In this document: positions 1 through 7,512 of the stretch, piece by piece
How positions within the stretch are numbered: position 1 is the stretch's first letter
Layout: every line of letters begins with the position of its first letter
From: JAAYCB01 sp012744395
GTDB lineage: Bacteria; Planctomycetota; Planctomycetia; Pirellulales; Thermoguttaceae
DNA length: 35,937 bases
Reading direction: 5' to 3'
Assembly (NCBI GenBank): GCA_028703175.1
Contig: JAQVNJ010000057.1
Coordinates: 1 to 35,937, forward strand
The notes under the pieces: generated by a model
The model's input: the letters and a program-made list of their open reading frames with translations, nothing else
What the model was told of the DNA's origin: nothing
The model's database searches: none
Position numbers and translations under genes: made by a program

Positions 1-77
1 AGGGTCATGTCCGCCGCCGACTCCCCGCAGGATCTGCGGTACCGGTACAGGGCCCCGTCCTGCTCGATACAGAACAT
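1..77 (-). CDS. N-terminal part of an unidentified protein, cut by the left edge
   Basis: A minus-strand frame starting at ATG 75-77, or GTG 78-80, runs off the left edge. It reads MFCIEQDGALYRYRRSCG and continues to the edge (25 residues visible). About 23 of 25 third codon positions are G or C, against roughly half at positions 1 and 2, which is the signature of a real gene in this genome. Upstream of the start the same frame loses that bias, which argues for initiation here. An AT-rich TATATA stretch at 111-116 could be the -10 box. The family is not recognisable from 25 residues. Confidence 0.45.
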   Translation of the reverse strand, partial: MFCIEQDGALYRYRRSCGESAADMT

Positions 78-271
78 CACGCCTGGTATGGCCTTGAGGC
101 GGGTAGCCGATATATAAAGGAATATTCGGTTGCCGGTCGCCGAGAGACGTGGGAATGGCTGCTGCGGATGAGAGGAGCGGCCGTCGGCAACTCGGTGGCA
201 GTCTGCCTCCCTCGCGTGCGACCGTTCCAGCCACATTCACCAACAGTTTTTTGTAAGGGAGTTTTGATCCC

Positions 272-445
272 ATGACGGCGATTGTGAATCAGGAAACCTG
301 CAACGGTTGCGGCGATTGCGTCGAGGCCTGCCCGCTGGATGCCATCGAAGTGAAGGATGGCAAGGCGTCTGTCGATGAGGATACCTGCGGTGATTGCGGC
401 GCTTGCGTCGACGTTTGCCCGACTGAATCGATCCACGTCGACTAG
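272..445 (+). CDS. 2[4Fe-4S] ferredoxin
   Basis: This 57-residue protein is a bacterial-type ferredoxin, a small soluble electron carrier. Two CxxCxxCxxxCP motifs are intact: Cys10, 13, 16, 20 and Cys39, 42, 45, 49. In this family each cluster takes three cysteines from one motif and the fourth from the other. The spacing is the short clostridial type, without the insertions of longer 7Fe or Alvin-type ferredoxins. ATG 272 follows AAGGGA (255-260) with an 11-base gap, a loose Shine-Dalgarno fit. The gene stands alone and its redox partner cannot be named. A ClpP-like protein and the flavin transferase ApbE follow on the same strand. Confidence 0.93.
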   Translation: MTAIVNQETCNGCGDCVEACPLDAIEVKDGKASVDEDTCGDCGACVDVCPTESIHVD

Positions 446-541
446 AGTCTGGAGCCTTGGGGCGCGAGTCATGTTTGCATCCATGGCGGGCCGCCGACGA
501 GCGGCCCGTCGGCATTTCTTGCGGCCGTGAAGGGGCCAACG

Positions 542-1087
542 ATGCACAAGCAAGATCGTGAGGGGCCGATCGAGATCGCCTTGACCGGCGACCTGACGGA
601 GAACCAGGCGGACCTGTGCGAAAAACTCCTCTCCGTCGAGGTCGGCCAGGAGTGCGTCTTGTACTTCGACTCGGTGGGGGGAAGCCCTTATTCGGCGGTT
701 GCCCTGGCGTCGTTGATTCTGCTGAGATCGCTGCGGGCGACCGGGGTCGTGATCGGCGAGTGTTCTTCAGCGGCGCTATGGCCGTTCGCCGCCTGCCAGC
801 GGCGGCTCGTGACGCCGTTCAGCGTTTCGTTGTTTCACCCGATGAAATGGCAGAGCGACGAGAACGTGGGGCTGGCCGAAGCCGCCGAGTGGGCCCGGCA
901 TTTCGGACAGCTCGAAGGGGATATGGATCGCTGGCTGGCCGAGCTTTTCGGTGTTTCCCTCGAACTGCTCGAGCCCTGGATTCGACCGGGCAGATACGTC
1001 TCGGGCCGGGAGATGGCGGAGCGCGGCCTGGCGGAGCTGGTCCATTTGCAGCCGTTGGAGATGCTCACCCGGCGGCGCAGGAGGTGA
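542..1087 (+). CDS. Divergent ClpP-like protein (Ser-His retained, Asp lost)
   Basis: This 181-residue protein has the ClpP/crotonase fold pattern. The segment GECSSAALWPFAA aligns with the ClpP nucleophile region GQAASMGAFLL, placing Ser76 at the catalytic serine, and SLFHP places His99 at the catalytic histidine. In a gap-free alignment of the C-terminal helix the ClpP aspartate (ERDTERDRFLSA in E. coli) falls on Trp146 (EPWIRPGRYVSG). The triad is therefore incomplete. No pro-peptide or signal peptide is visible. ATG 542 is preferred over GTG 527 because AAGGGG (530-535) lies six bases ahead of it. It may be a degenerate protease, a regulatory ClpP paralogue like cyanobacterial ClpR, or a non-proteolytic relative. 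No Clp ATPase is nearby. Confidence 0.75.
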   Translation: MHKQDREGPIEIALTGDLTENQADLCEKLLSVEVGQECVLYFDSVGGSPYSAVALASLILLRSLRATGVVIGECSSAALWPFAACQRRLVTPFSVSLFHPMKWQSDENVGLAEAAEWARHFGQLEGDMDRWLAELFGVSLELLEPWIRPGRYVSGREMAERGLAELVHLQPLEMLTRRRRR

Positions 1088-1202
1088 GGGCCATGATCGC
1101 CGAGCGAACCGAGCGCGGTCGAGCCGACCGTCGCCACCGCCCCTGGAGGCCAATCCGCTCAGCGGCCGGCCCGGCCGCTTCGCGCGCGAGGGGGGCACGA
1201 TC

Positions 1203-1286
1203 ATGGTCCTTGAGATCGGCGCCGGCGAGGGCGGCGACAACCCCCCCTGGATCGTTTCCGACCGTGCGCACGCATCCCCCGAATAA
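1203..1286 (+). CDS. Possible small peptide or end of a frameshifted small gene
   Basis: A 27-residue frame (MVLEIGAGEGGDNPPWIVS and on) starts at ATG 1203 behind a G-rich AGGGGGG run. The same frame has strong GC at third positions back to about 1140 (PLEANPLSGRPGRFAREGGT) but has no obvious start there. A second frame beginning at ATG 1093 (MIAERTERGRADRRHRP) would join it through a -1 slip at the CCCC near 1140, giving a protein of about 65 residues. Either a short peptide, a frameshifted gene or chance is possible. No family is recognised. Confidence 0.25.
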   Translation: MVLEIGAGEGGDNPPWIVSDRAHASPE

Positions 1287-1298
1287 GCGGAGGCTCCG

Positions 1299-2387
1299 AT
1301 GACACGCCCAAGCACGCGACGCGATTTTCTCCGCGGACTGTCCGCCGCCGAGGCGCTCGGCGAAGCGCTCGAGCAGGATCTGCCCGAGTCGCGGCCGGGA
1401 GCGAAATCCGCCTATGCGGTTCACATCAGTCGGCGGGCGATGGCGTGCGAGTTCGAGATCGTGCTCAACGCCGGCCAATACGGGGGCGGAACGGAGACCG
1501 CCCTCGACGCCCTCGACCTGGTCGAATCGCTGGAAGCCCAGCTCAGCTATTTCCGCCCCGAGAGCGAATTGGCGCGGGTCAATCGCCAGGCCGGCGAACA
1601 GCCCGTGGCGGTTGACCGGCGCCTGTTCGAACTGCTCGAGTGTGCCCAGGAGGTCTACCGGCAGACGCAAGGCGCGTTTGACCCGACGGCCACGCCGCTC
1701 TGGAAGGTCTGGGGATTCGCCCGGCGGCAAGGGCGCTTGCCCGATGCCGAGGAGTTGGCCGAAGCCCGGCGCAACACGGGCGGCTCGATGGTCGCGCTGG
1801 ATGCGGAGCGGCAGACGGTCCGCTTCTCGCAATCGGGGGTGGAGCTGAGTCTCGGAAGCATCGGCAAAGGCTACGCGCTGGATCGTGCGGCCGAGTTGCT
1901 CGACCGGGCGGGCATCGACGACTACCTGCTCCAGGGCGGCCAAAGCAGCGTCCTCGCCCGAGGCGCACGGCTGATGGCTGCCGAGTCCGCAGAGGCCGGC
2001 GGTTGGACGGTCGGCTTGGGAAATCCGTTGCGTCCGGGCAAGCGCCTGGGCGAAGTGCGGCTCCGCAACCGTGCCTTGGGGACTTCGGGATCGGCGGCGC
2101 AGTTCTTCCGCCATCAAGGCCGCCGCTACAGCCATCTTCTCGATCCGCGAACCGGCTGGCCCGCCGAAGGCTTGCTCTCGGCAACCGTGCTTGCCCCGCG
2201 GGCGGCGACGGCCGACGCCCTGGCGACCGCCCTGTTCGTCATGGGGTGCGAACAGGCCCTCGAGTTCTGCGGCGAGCGGCCGGGACTGGCGGCGATCCTG
2301 GTCTGCCCCGCCGCGACGGGGCCGGGCATTGAAATCGCAACGGCTGGTCTGGCCGATGACGAGTTCCGCCTCACGGCCGATCCGTAG
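1299..2387 (+). CDS. apbE: FAD:protein FMN transferase (ApbE family)
   Basis: ApbE enzymes move FMN from FAD onto a threonine of target flavoproteins such as NqrB, NqrC or RnfG, outside the cytoplasm. The 362-residue protein has the family landmarks in order: MACEFEIVL near the N-terminus, LSYFRPESELARVN, GAFDPTATPLW, the SLGSIGKGYALDRAAELL helix, DPRTGWPAEGL and the metal- and FAD-binding ATADALATALFVMG. The N-terminus contains TRRDFLRG, a Tat-like motif, but lacks a convincing hydrophobic core, so export is uncertain. GGAGG (1289-1293) sits five bases before the ATG. Its 3' end overlaps the convergent ispG by 17 bp. The upstream ferredoxin gives a redox context, but no Rnf or Nqr genes are in view. 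Confidence 0.93.
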   Translation: MTRPSTRRDFLRGLSAAEALGEALEQDLPESRPGAKSAYAVHISRRAMACEFEIVLNAGQYGGGTETALDALDLVESLEAQLSYFRPESELARVNRQAGEQPVAVDRRLFELLECAQEVYRQTQGAFDPTATPLWKVWGFARRQGRLPDAEELAEARRNTGGSMVALDAERQTVRFSQSGVELSLGSIGKGYALDRAAELLDRAGIDDYLLQGGQSSVLARGARLMAAESAEAGGWTVGLGNPLRPGKRLGEVRLRNRALGTSGSAAQFFRHQGRRYSHLLDPRTGWPAEGLLSATVLAPRAATADALATALFVMGCEQALEFCGERPGLAAILVCPAATGPGIEIATAGLADDEFRLTADP

Positions 2388-3546
2388 CGCCAGGGGGAGC
2401 CTGGCCGCGCCGCCGGGCAATCAGGGCGTCGAGCTCGGTCTTCAGCCGCGGCAGGATTTCATCGTAAGAGAAGGCCCCGACCGGATCGCCGGCCCGCTTC
2501 AGATTCACGTAGTTCGGCCCGCACCAGAGTCCCAGATCGGCATCGTCGGTCTCGCCCGGCCCATTCACCCTGCATCCCATGACGGCGATCGTAATCGGCT
2601 GCTCGGAGGCATACGTCGTGAGTCTCTGGACCGCGGCGGCCAGCTCCACGAACGCCTCGTTTTCCACCCGTGAACAGCTCGGGCAACTGATGATGTTCAG
2701 CCGGCCTGGCGCTATCGCGCCGGCTTGGGGCGGCCGGCCCGCAGCCAGGTCGGCAAGAATCCGCCGTCCGGCGTCGATCTCCTCGTGCTTGCGGTCGTTG
2801 GGCAAGGTGAGCGATACGCGAATCGTGTCGCCAATCCCTTCGCTGAGCAGGGCGTGCAGCGCCCGTTGGGTCTTGCGAATTCCCTCGGGTGGCATGCCCG
2901 CCTCGGTGACCCCCAGATGAAGGGGTATCTCGGGCCGCTGGCCGGCGAAACGGCGGTTCAGCTCGACGACCAGCAGCGGATCGGAGTCCTTCAGCGATAC
3001 GCAATAGCGGGTGAAGCCGAGCTGGTCGAGCAGGTCGCAGTGGTCCAGGGCGCTTTCGAGCATCGGCCCGATGGAATCGCCTGGCGAGTACTTCTCCCGC
3101 TTCTGCGGATCGACCGAACCGCAATTCACGCCGACGCGAACCGCGCAGCCATGCTCGCTGGCCACGTCGGCCAGGTAGCGGACCTTGTCCTGCCACGGTC
3201 GATTTCGTTCGTGGTGGTAGAGATGGCCGGGGTTGTAGCGAATCTTGTCGACCCAAGGCGCTACCTCGCGGGCGATGCGGTAGTTTTCCTGGAGATCAAC
3301 GGCGAGATTCGCGGCCGTCTTCTCCCGAATCGCCCGCAACCCGTCGGCGTCGCGGCGGCTGTCGACCGCAATCCGGACGATTCCCGCGCCGGCCCGCTCG
3401 AGGGCGTCGGCCTGGGCGGCTGTTGCCTCGGCGTCGGCCGTCTTCGTGGCGCACATACTCTGAATCACGATCGGATGGCCGGCGCCGATGGTCACCGACC
3501 CGATCGGGACGGATCGCGTTGGGTTGCGAAACTGGGTGGCAGTCAT
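2371..3546 (-). CDS. ispG: 4-Hydroxy-3-methylbut-2-en-1-yl diphosphate synthase
   Basis: IspG (GcpE) carries out the penultimate step of the MEP isoprenoid pathway, reducing MEcPP to HMBPP with a [4Fe-4S] cluster and electrons from ferredoxin or flavodoxin. The 391-residue protein starts with the substrate-binding N-terminal barrel (VPIGSVTIGAGHPIVIQSM) and ends with the ferredoxin-like iron-sulfur domain. The ligands are visible: Cys288 and Cys291 in CPSC, Cys325 in MGCRVNGPGE, and the conserved Glu332. The length is that of the short bacterial form without the plant-type insert. The ferredoxin gene about 3 kb away could be an electron donor, but that is only inference. The gene is monocistronic and convergent with apbE. 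Confidence 0.97.
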   Translation of the reverse strand: MTATQFRNPTRSVPIGSVTIGAGHPIVIQSMCATKTADAEATAAQADALERAGAGIVRIAVDSRRDADGLRAIREKTAANLAVDLQENYRIAREVAPWVDKIRYNPGHLYHHERNRPWQDKVRYLADVASEHGCAVRVGVNCGSVDPQKREKYSPGDSIGPMLESALDHCDLLDQLGFTRYCVSLKDSDPLLVVELNRRFAGQRPEIPLHLGVTEAGMPPEGIRKTQRALHALLSEGIGDTIRVSLTLPNDRKHEEIDAGRRILADLAAGRPPQAGAIAPGRLNIISCPSCSRVENEAFVELAAAVQRLTTYASEQPITIAVMGCRVNGPGETDDADLGLWCGPNYVNLKRAGDPVGAFSYDEILPRLKTELDALIARRRGQAPPGATDRP

Positions 3547-3616
3547 TGACGATGAAACGGCCGAAGACTCGGTGTTGTGGGCGATCTAAGGAATTTGGCG
3601 GCCCGACTGGGGGCAA

Positions 3617-3710
3617 GGGGCAAGACCCAAGTCCCGCCAGTCCCGTGCTCTCGATCGAACGGCCCCGTCTTGCCCATTTGGCAATTGGCAATTGAACCTT
3701 GAACTTTGCC
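3617..3710. repeat. Dispersed intergenic repeat, copy 1 (GGCCCCGTCTTG core)
   Basis: GGGCAAGAC (3618-3626) and GTCTTGCCC (3667-3675) form a perfect 9-bp inverted repeat. The core AACGGCCCCGTCTTGCCCA (3658-3676) recurs with small changes at about 13198-13216, 29566-29585 and, inverted, 31480-31495. The copy ends with CCTTGAACTTTGCC, which matches the terminal CCTTGAACC of the other copies. Confidence 0.55.
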
Positions 3711-3871
3711 TGATCGTGGAGCGGCTGCTCTGACAGTCCATTCTCCGGCTGCGGGCAGGGGGGATCAAGAACGCGCCCGTCTAGAAAGCGGGAGATTTCA
3801 CCTGGAGGAAACAGAGCGACCTTGCCGATAAGGCAAATCGTAATGAATGTATCGGCGGGGCAGCGCGCTGA

Positions 3872-4045
3872 GCGGATGCCTGCCGGGGTGTCGAAGGGGA
3901 GACCTTCCGCCCGAACCAGGCACGGCAGGAAATCCGCGTCGCGATCCTCCTCAACATGCTGCTGGCGGCGGTTGCCGGGTACTCGATGCCGCCCGAGAAA
4001 CCCGAGTGGTGTGGCGATGGCCTCATACCCGATAACAATCCCTAG
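3872..4045 (+). pseudogene. Possible gene remnant, 57 codons
   Basis: Between a TGA at 3869-3871 and a TAG at 4043-4045 this frame shows roughly 79 percent GC at codon position 3, 67 at position 1 and 46 at position 2, the usual order for a real gene here. The translation includes ARQEIRVAILLNMLLAAVAG followed by YSMPPEKPEWCGDGLIP. No start codon with a ribosome site is evident. A neighbouring frame with ATG 3843 (MNVSAGQRAERMPAG) could be joined by one frameshift. The family is not recognised. Confidence 0.3.
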
Positions 4046-4206
4046 ACGCGCTGACACAGCCCGGCCGACCGCCCAAGGCCCCCGGAACGTTTGCGGCGAG
4101 GGCACCATTTTGGGCATCGGCAGTCTCCACTCTCGGTTCGACGGATCGATCGCTGGTGGCTATGCCGTTTTGAACAAGAGTGATGGATAGCTGGAGAATT
4201 CATCTG

Positions 4207-4452
4207 ATGAGTCAGGACATCAACGTGCTTGCCTTGGTCAAGGGCGGTGAACGATACGTGTTCCTTTACGACGACTCGAGCCGCGCGGAGACGCTCCGCA
4301 CGCTCGGCCGCTACGCCTCGAATCCGGAACTGAGCTTCCCCTGGTACGACGCGGCGGTCTTGAGCCAGAAGATCCGCCAGGAGAGTCAGAAGCACGCCAT
4401 TCACCGCCGGTTCCAGGTCTCGTTGCCGACCGACACGGATGAAATCGCCTGA
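4207..4452 (+). CDS. Conserved-looking 81-residue protein of unknown function
   Basis: The protein begins MSQDINVLALVKGGERYVFL and continues with YDDSSRAETLRTLGRYASNP. It has no signal peptide or membrane segment and is mixed alpha/beta in character, so it is probably cytoplasmic. ATG 4207 is chosen because GGAGA (4193-4197) lies nine bases upstream. An in-frame GTG at 4180 would add nine residues but has no ribosome site. It is followed, after a spacer with a palindromic repeat, by xerC on the same strand. I do not recognise the family, although small proteins with this N-terminus look typical of planctomycetes. Confidence 0.75.
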   Translation: MSQDINVLALVKGGERYVFLYDDSSRAETLRTLGRYASNPELSFPWYDAAVLSQKIRQESQKHAIHRRFQVSLPTDTDEIA

Positions 4453-4552
4453 CTCCGACCGAGATGTCCACAAACGCCGGGGTCGGCGGTCGTGTGAGAG
4501 CGGCCTCCGACCCCTGTTTGTTTCTCTAGTTCCCAATCCCCGGCCTCCTTCT

Positions 4553-4578
4553 GGTTCCCAAGCTCCGGCTTGGGAACC
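4553..4578. repeat. Dispersed palindrome, copy 1
   Basis: Arms GGTTCCCAAGC and GCTTGGGAACC flank a TCCG loop, giving a perfect 11-bp stem. The same palindrome with a TCCA loop occurs at 24487-24512 and 35828-35853. It lies 35 bp before the xerC start. The pattern is that of a REP-type element. Confidence 0.85.
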
Positions 4579-4613
4579 GAATACCGGAAAAACCGACCGT
4601 TCCCCCGCCGCCC

Positions 4614-5516
4614 ATGCAGTGCTCGATCGACCGATTCCTCAACTACCAGCGGACGGAGCGCAACGCCTCGGACCTGACGGTCAAGAGTTACCGCGAGGAT
4701 CTGACGGCATTGGCGGATTATCTGACAGAGGCCCGCCAGGGGGAGAGCCCTTCGCCGAGCGAGGTTTCGGCGCTGGAGCTCCGCGGCTACGTTGCCGCAC
4801 TGCACGAGGCGGGCTATGCCAAGTCGACGATCGCCCGGCGTCTGGCCAGCCTCCGCAGCTTTTACCGTTTCGGCCAGCGCGAGGGCTGGGTCGACGACAA
4901 TCCCGGCAAGGCGTTGCGGAACCCGCGGCAGGGCCGGACCCTGCCCCACTTCCTCTCGGCGGAAGACATCGGCCGCCTGCTTCAAACCCCGCCGGCCGAT
5001 GAGCCGTTCGGATTGCGCGACCGGGCGATTCTTGAAACCATGTACTCGGCCGGCCTCCGGGTCAGCGAGCTTGTCGGGATCAACGACGGCGATCTCGACT
5101 TCCGCGCCGGCGTGGTCCGCATCCGCGGCAAGGGGAAGCGCGAACGCCTTGCGCCGCTCGGGTCCTACGCCACCGACGCGCTCCGCCGCTGGATGCCGCT
5201 CCGCATGCTCCGCGGAAACCGGCCCGCCGACGCCGACTCGCCCGTGTTCGTCAACAAATTCGGATCGCGCCTGACAACGCGGAGCGTGGCGCGGATGCTG
5301 GAGAAGCACCTGAAGGCCGCGGGGCTCGACAACCGCACCAGTCCCCATTCCCTGCGGCACAGTTTCGCGACCCATCTTCTCGACCGCGGGGCCGACATCC
5401 GCAGCGTCCAAGAGCTACTCGGGCATCGCAGCCTGGCGACGACGCAAATCTACACCCACGTGAGCACGGCCGGTCTCCGCGTGGCCTACGAGAAGGCCCA
5501 TCCGAGAGCCAACTGA
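4614..5516 (+). CDS. xerC: Tyrosine recombinase, XerC/XerD type
   Basis: Xer recombinases resolve chromosome dimers at dif during cell division. This 300-residue protein has the usual length and two domains: an N-terminal SAM-like core-binding domain (about 1-95) and a C-terminal catalytic domain (about 110-300). The catalytic set is complete: Arg149 (SAGLRVSE), Lys173 (RGKGKRER), His245 and Arg248 (HSLRHSFATH), His271 (LLGHRS) and the nucleophile Tyr280 (TQIYTHV). The ending VAYEKAHPRAN also fits Xer proteins better than phage integrases. No Shine-Dalgarno sequence precedes ATG 4614. A repeat palindrome lies just upstream. XerC and XerD cannot be separated with certainty without a comparison. 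Confidence 0.93.
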   Translation: MQCSIDRFLNYQRTERNASDLTVKSYREDLTALADYLTEARQGESPSPSEVSALELRGYVAALHEAGYAKSTIARRLASLRSFYRFGQREGWVDDNPGKALRNPRQGRTLPHFLSAEDIGRLLQTPPADEPFGLRDRAILETMYSAGLRVSELVGINDGDLDFRAGVVRIRGKGKRERLAPLGSYATDALRRWMPLRMLRGNRPADADSPVFVNKFGSRLTTRSVARMLEKHLKAAGLDNRTSPHSLRHSFATHLLDRGADIRSVQELLGHRSLATTQIYTHVSTAGLRVAYEKAHPRAN

Positions 5517-5588
5517 CCAAGGCCCGCGGCCGCTCGGTGCCCCCGCGGCGAAACGACCAGGCGCCGCGCCGGCCGGATCACGGCGTGC

Positions 5589-6860
5589 TCAGCCAGCCCC
5601 GGCGAGATCGACGAAGACGATGCTCGAAGGATTGCCGACCGCGGCATAATCGCCGCTGAACTCCAGTCCGCCGGTCTGGCGGTTCACCCGGAAGGCGGCC
5701 ACGTTGTCGCCGCGCTGATTGCAGCTATAGAGGAACCGGCCGGCCGGGTCGAAGTTGAACGACCGCGGATAGTCCCCGCGCGTCCACTCCTCGCCGAGAT
5801 ACGCCAGCTCGCCGTTGGGGCCCACGGAAAAGACCGCGATGCTGTCGTGCAGCCGGTTGCCCCCATAGACGAATCGCCCGTCGGCGGAGACGAGGATCTC
5901 GGAGCAGAAGTTGCTGCCGGCGAACCCGGGCGGCAGCGTCGAGATCGTCTGGCGCGCGGCCAGGCGCCCCGCGCGCGGATCGTAGTCGAACAGGACGATC
6001 GTCGAGCCTTCTTCCTGGATCGAGTACAGCCAGCGGCCGTTGGGATGGAAGCGGAAGTGGCGCGGACCGTCGCCGGGCGGCAGTGCGACGGTGGGCGGGT
6101 CATTCGGCGTCAGCGCGCCGCGGTGTTCGTCGAATTTCCAGACCAGAATCTGATCCAGGCCCAGGTCGGAGTGCAGCACGAAGCGCCCGGAAGGGTCGGC
6201 CTGAATCATGTGCGCATGGGTCCGGTCGTGCCCGCTGAACGCAAAGCTGCCCGGCGGAGCGCTGGTCGCCCTCGTCGGGCCGATCGTGCCGGCATCCGTC
6301 TTGACGTCGGTGGCGTTGTCCAGGCGGCCGTCGGGCAGAATCGGCAGCACCGCCACGGAGCCGCCCCGATAGTTGGCCACCAGCAGGAACCGCCCGCACG
6401 GATGGATGCTCGCATGCGTCGGACCGGTGCCGCCGGACCGGACGGTGTTGAGCAGCGTCAAGTGGCCGTCCGCCCGATCGATGGAAAAAGCGCTGACCGT
6501 GCCTTCCTTGCCTGCTCCCAGGCGTTCCGTCTCATTGGTCGAATACAGCCGGGTTCCCGCCGCATTGCAGACCACGCAGGTGGGGCTTGTCTGCAGCGGA
6601 TGGATGCCGGCCGGCGCCAGCGCCCCGCTGTCGCGATCGACGCGGAACAGGTGGATCCCGCGGCCGTTGCCGGGGGGCAGATCCACCTGCGTTGGCAGCA
6701 CGTCGCGGAGCGGGGAACTGAAGGTGCCGACATAGGCGATCAGCGGCCCGTCGACGCGGTTCGACTGGGCCCGGAGCAGGCCGGCGGCCAGCGGGGCGAT
6801 TCCCGCCAGCGCGGCGGAAGTCTTGAGGAACGCGCGCCGCGAACGGTTGGGTCGAGTCAT
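5589..6860 (-). CDS. Tat-exported lactonase, 6-phosphogluconolactonase-like beta-propeller
   Basis: This 423-residue protein belongs to the seven-bladed propeller lactonase family (cytosolic Pgl of E. coli, fungal muconate lactonizing relatives). The N-terminus carries RSRRAFLKTSAALAG, a twin-arginine signal, so it should act in the periplasm, where 6-phosphogluconate chemistry is unlikely. Repeated blade motifs are visible: GSVAVLPILPDGRL, DPSGRFVL, HPNGRWLYSIQE, SADGRFVYGGNRLHDSIAVF and DPAGRFLYSCNQRGDNVAAF. These match the family pattern of DPxGRFLY followed by D-N-I-AVF. The true substrate is unknown. It starts 19 bp after the response regulator on the same strand, so the two may form an operon. 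Confidence 0.88.
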   Translation of the reverse strand: MTRPNRSRRAFLKTSAALAGIAPLAAGLLRAQSNRVDGPLIAYVGTFSSPLRDVLPTQVDLPPGNGRGIHLFRVDRDSGALAPAGIHPLQTSPTCVVCNAAGTRLYSTNETERLGAGKEGTVSAFSIDRADGHLTLLNTVRSGGTGPTHASIHPCGRFLLVANYRGGSVAVLPILPDGRLDNATDVKTDAGTIGPTRATSAPPGSFAFSGHDRTHAHMIQADPSGRFVLHSDLGLDQILVWKFDEHRGALTPNDPPTVALPPGDGPRHFRFHPNGRWLYSIQEEGSTIVLFDYDPRAGRLAARQTISTLPPGFAGSNFCSEILVSADGRFVYGGNRLHDSIAVFSVGPNGELAYLGEEWTRGDYPRSFNFDPAGRFLYSCNQRGDNVAAFRVNRQTGGLEFSGDYAAVGNPSSIVFVDLAGAG

Positions 6861-6879
6861 GGCGAGAACCGCTTACGTC

Positions 6880-7512
6880 TTATACCAGCCCTTTGCGGAC
6901 GGCCCAAACGGCGGCCTGGGTCCGATCGCTCACGGCGATCTTGCGGAGGATGTTCTGGACATGCTCCTTGACCGTTTCGACGCTGATCTCCAAGGAGCGG
7001 CCGATCTCCTTGTTGCTCAGGCCCAAGGCGACGTGCCGCAAGACCTGGGTCTCGCGCTGCGTGAGAGGGACCTCGTCGTCGTCGATCACCTGGCGGACCT
7101 TCATCGCGCTGGCCACGCGTCGCAGCTCCCCTGCCCGCGACGGCGATTCGCCGGCAGCGGCGGCCGTGATCGTCGCAATCAGGTCTTCGCGGCTGGCCCC
7201 TTTGAGGACGTAGTCGCTGGCGCCCAAGGCGACGGCTCGAGCGACATAGGTGGGGTTGTCATAGGTGGAGAGCATGACCACGCGGCTCTCCGGTACGACG
7301 CCTCGCAGCTTCTCCAGGGCAGCCAGCCCGTCGCCGTCCGGCATGCGGATGTCGAGCAGAATCACGTCGGGTCTTGACCTCTCGGCCTGCTCAATCGCCT
7401 CTTTGCCGGTCGCAGCCTCCGCCACCACCTCGATGTCCGAGCCTGCAAGCAGGCTCTTCAGGCCCGTGCGTATGACCTCATGGTCGTCCACGACAAGGAG
7501 TCTGACGCTCAT
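6880..7512 (-). CDS. Response regulator, NarL/FixJ (LuxR HTH) type
   Basis: This 210-residue DNA-binding response regulator has a receiver domain (1-120) with acidic pocket Asp9 and Asp10, phospho-acceptor Asp54 (LLDIRMPDGDG), switch residues around Ser82-Thr83 and Lys104 (VLKGAS). A LuxR-type helix-turn-helix follows (about 148-210, LTQRETQVLRHVALGLSNKEIG). ATG 7512 is supported by AAGGG seven to eight bases upstream; a longer upstream frame lacks a site. No histidine kinase gene is adjacent, so it is an orphan. The lactonase gene follows at 19 bp and may be co-transcribed. It is divergent from the sigma-54 regulator across a 574-bp spacer. Confidence 0.93.
   Translation of the reverse strand: MSVRLLVVDDHEVIRTGLKSLLAGSDIEVVAEAATGKEAIEQAERSRPDVILLDIRMPDGDGLAALEKLRGVVPESRVVMLSTYDNPTYVARAVALGASDYVLKGASREDLIATITAAAAGESPSRAGELRRVASAMKVRQVIDDDEVPLTQRETQVLRHVALGLSNKEIGRSLEISVETVKEHVQNILRKIAVSDRTQAAVWAVRKGLV

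Larger units (their letters stand above)
3547..4206. other. Spacer of 660 bp with a repeat copy and a decayed coding fragment
   Basis: The stretch between ispG (minus) and the small plus-strand gene at 4207 carries no intact gene that can be supported. It holds one copy of the dispersed repeat described at 3617-3710 and a short frame with coding-like base composition at 3872-4045. The ispG promoter must lie at its left end, but no convincing -35/-10 pair is visible there. Confidence 0.6.

Noticed and set aside
1065..2420. Long minus-strand frame of 451 codons opposite apbE
   Set aside because: It is the antisense shadow of apbE. The plus-strand protein has clear family motifs and the minus one has none.
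3296..4117. Minus-strand frame upstream of and overlapping ispG
   Set aside because: It overlaps the ispG N-terminal region in another phase and shows no family features.
4553..4578. Palindrome before xerC considered as a terminator of the 81-residue gene
   Set aside because: No T-tract follows, and identical copies occur elsewhere in other contexts, so it is better called a dispersed repeat.
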